From: Ochrobactrum quorumnocens
Lineage (GTDB): Bacteria > Pseudomonadota > Alphaproteobacteria > Rhizobiales > Rhizobiaceae
Length of the DNA: 64,000 nt
Assembly: GCF_002278035.1 (NCBI RefSeq)
Contig: NZ_CP022603.1
Location: forward strand, 1,679,501 to 1,743,500
Direction: 5' to 3'
Each line of letters opens with the position of its first letter. Position 1 is the first letter of the stretch. Of this stretch, positions 63,251 to 64,000 are shown piece after piece. The notes beneath the pieces were generated by a model. That model was given only the letters and a program-made list of their open reading frames with translations, was not told where the DNA came from and ran no database searches. The position numbers and the translations under genes were made by a program.

Positions 63251-64000
63251 CGCTGCCACCTTTCGGCGCGCATACGCAGCCAGATGTAAAGGAGGTTGGA
63301 AAGTCCGGTTATAACGATCATGCCGAGCGCTAGCGCGTAACCAAGATTCTGATTATGCAGAACATCGCCTCGGATCTGTGCATAGAGCAGGATCGGCACG
63401 ATGTTGAGCGAAGAACCGGTCAGTGCATAGGCGGTCGCAATCGCACCGAAGGCATTGGCGAACAAAAGCAGAGTTGTGCCGAGCAGGCTCGGCCAGAGAA
63501 TCGGGAATGCAACCATGCGCCAATATTGTAGATTGGTGGCACCCAGGATCGAAGATGCCTCGCGCCATTCCTTTTTAAGACCATCGAGTGCTGGTGTCAG
63601 AATCAGCACCATCAACGGGATCTGGAAGAACAGATAGGTGATTGTCAGGCCGAAGAAGCTTAGGAGATTAAAGCCTGTCGAATAAAGATTGAAGCCAAAC
63701 CATTCGCGCAGCAGGATAGTCACAAAGCCGGTGCGTCCGAGCGTTGCCAGAAAGGCAAAGGCCAGCGGAACGCCAGCGAAATTGGATGCAACGCCTGAGA
63801 AGGTCAGTACGGTGGGACGTAGCCAGCGCGGCAGATTGCCCAGCACTACGGCCCAAGCCAGAAAGAAGCCAATCAGCGCACCGCCAAGGGCGGAGGCGAG
63901 GCTTACTTTGATCGAAATCCAATAAGCACTCAGAATCTGAGGCTGGAAGAGATCACGGACATTCTGCAGTGTGAAATGGCCATTTGGGTCCTGAAAGGCG
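63247..64000 (-). CDS. ABC transporter permease (PotB-like), cut by window end
   Basis: This permease frame is open from 63247 to the end of the window. The first visible residues AFQDPNGHFTLQN show that the true start lies beyond 64000. It has the EAA loop EASSILGATNLQYWRMVAFP and several helices. With its partner permease and ATPase it forms a binding-protein-dependent importer whose solute-binding gene is probably upstream, outside the window. Confidence 0.93.
   Translation of the reverse strand, partial: AFQDPNGHFTLQNVRDLFQPQILSAYWISIKVSLASALGGALIGFFLAWAVVLGNLPRWLRPTVLTFSGVASNFAGVPLAFAFLATLGRTGFVTILLREWFGFNLYSTGFNLLSFFGLTITYLFFQIPLMVLILTPALDGLKKEWREASSILGATNLQYWRMVAFPILWPSLLGTTLLLFANAFGAIATAYALTGSSLNIVPILLYAQIRGDVLHNQNLGYALALGMIVITGLSNLLYIWLRMRAERWQR

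Noticed and set aside
1..64000. tRNA, rRNA, CRISPR array, prophage or insertion sequence
   Set aside because: No cloverleaf-like gene, rRNA block, regular spacer-repeat array, transposase or phage structural gene was noticed on either strand, though small RNAs cannot be excluded by eye.

Overview
The window is chromosomal DNA from an alphaproteobacterium of the family Brucellaceae, most likely Brucella or Ochrobactrum. The evidence is an Omp10-type lipoprotein, a Brucella-style urease cluster, a 481-residue homospermidine synthase, and many copies of a palindromic intergenic repeat of a kind common in Rhizobiales. Coding density is high. I saw no rRNA, tRNA, CRISPR array, insertion sequence or phage gene.

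Layout. 1-3.9 kb: SGNH-fold protein, lytic transglycosylase and galU. 4.0-10.0 kb: urease operon ureD-A-hupE-B-C-E-F-G, in which a pair of inverted repeats brackets ureC. 10-16.5 kb: LysR regulator divergent from a TonB receptor, FhuD-like binding protein and FhuB-like permease (hydroxamate siderophore uptake), ending in a broken cytochrome b561 gene. 16.5-19.5 kb: LysR divergent from an MFS exporter and an aldo/keto reductase. 19.6-25.5 kb: outer-membrane barrel protein, kdsD, NfeD/SPFH pair, ferrochelatase and omp10. 25.8-31 kb: homospermidine synthase, folate genes pabC/pabB and oligoendopeptidase F. 31.5-37.7 kb: degenerate NtrC-type response regulator, DUF882 murein-peptidase-like protein, eda, a frameshifted muramidase and trhO. 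38-43.3 kb: modABC, an acetyltransferase, and a nickel/cobalt exporter with its DUF1007 partner. 43.4-48 kb: LysR, amidase, ornithine decarboxylase behind a leader of nearly 500 nt, and a GNAT acetyltransferase. 48.2-57.9 kb: surface polysaccharide locus (Wzz-like chain-length protein, flippase, four glycosyltransferase-like genes, Wzy-like polymerase, oxidoreductase). 58-64 kb: a second oxidoreductase, MOSC protein, gnd, and an ABC transporter cut by the window end.

Together the genes cover nickel-dependent ureolysis, iron and molybdate uptake, nickel/cobalt efflux, polyamine synthesis (ornithine to putrescine to homospermidine) and envelope building. The main items for a second look are a possible split upstream peptide ORF in the ornithine decarboxylase leader, repeats whose edges supply or abut the stop codons of several genes, an NtrC-family regulator that lacks the sigma-54 contact motif and the usual arginine finger, and two genes disabled by single-base lesions.
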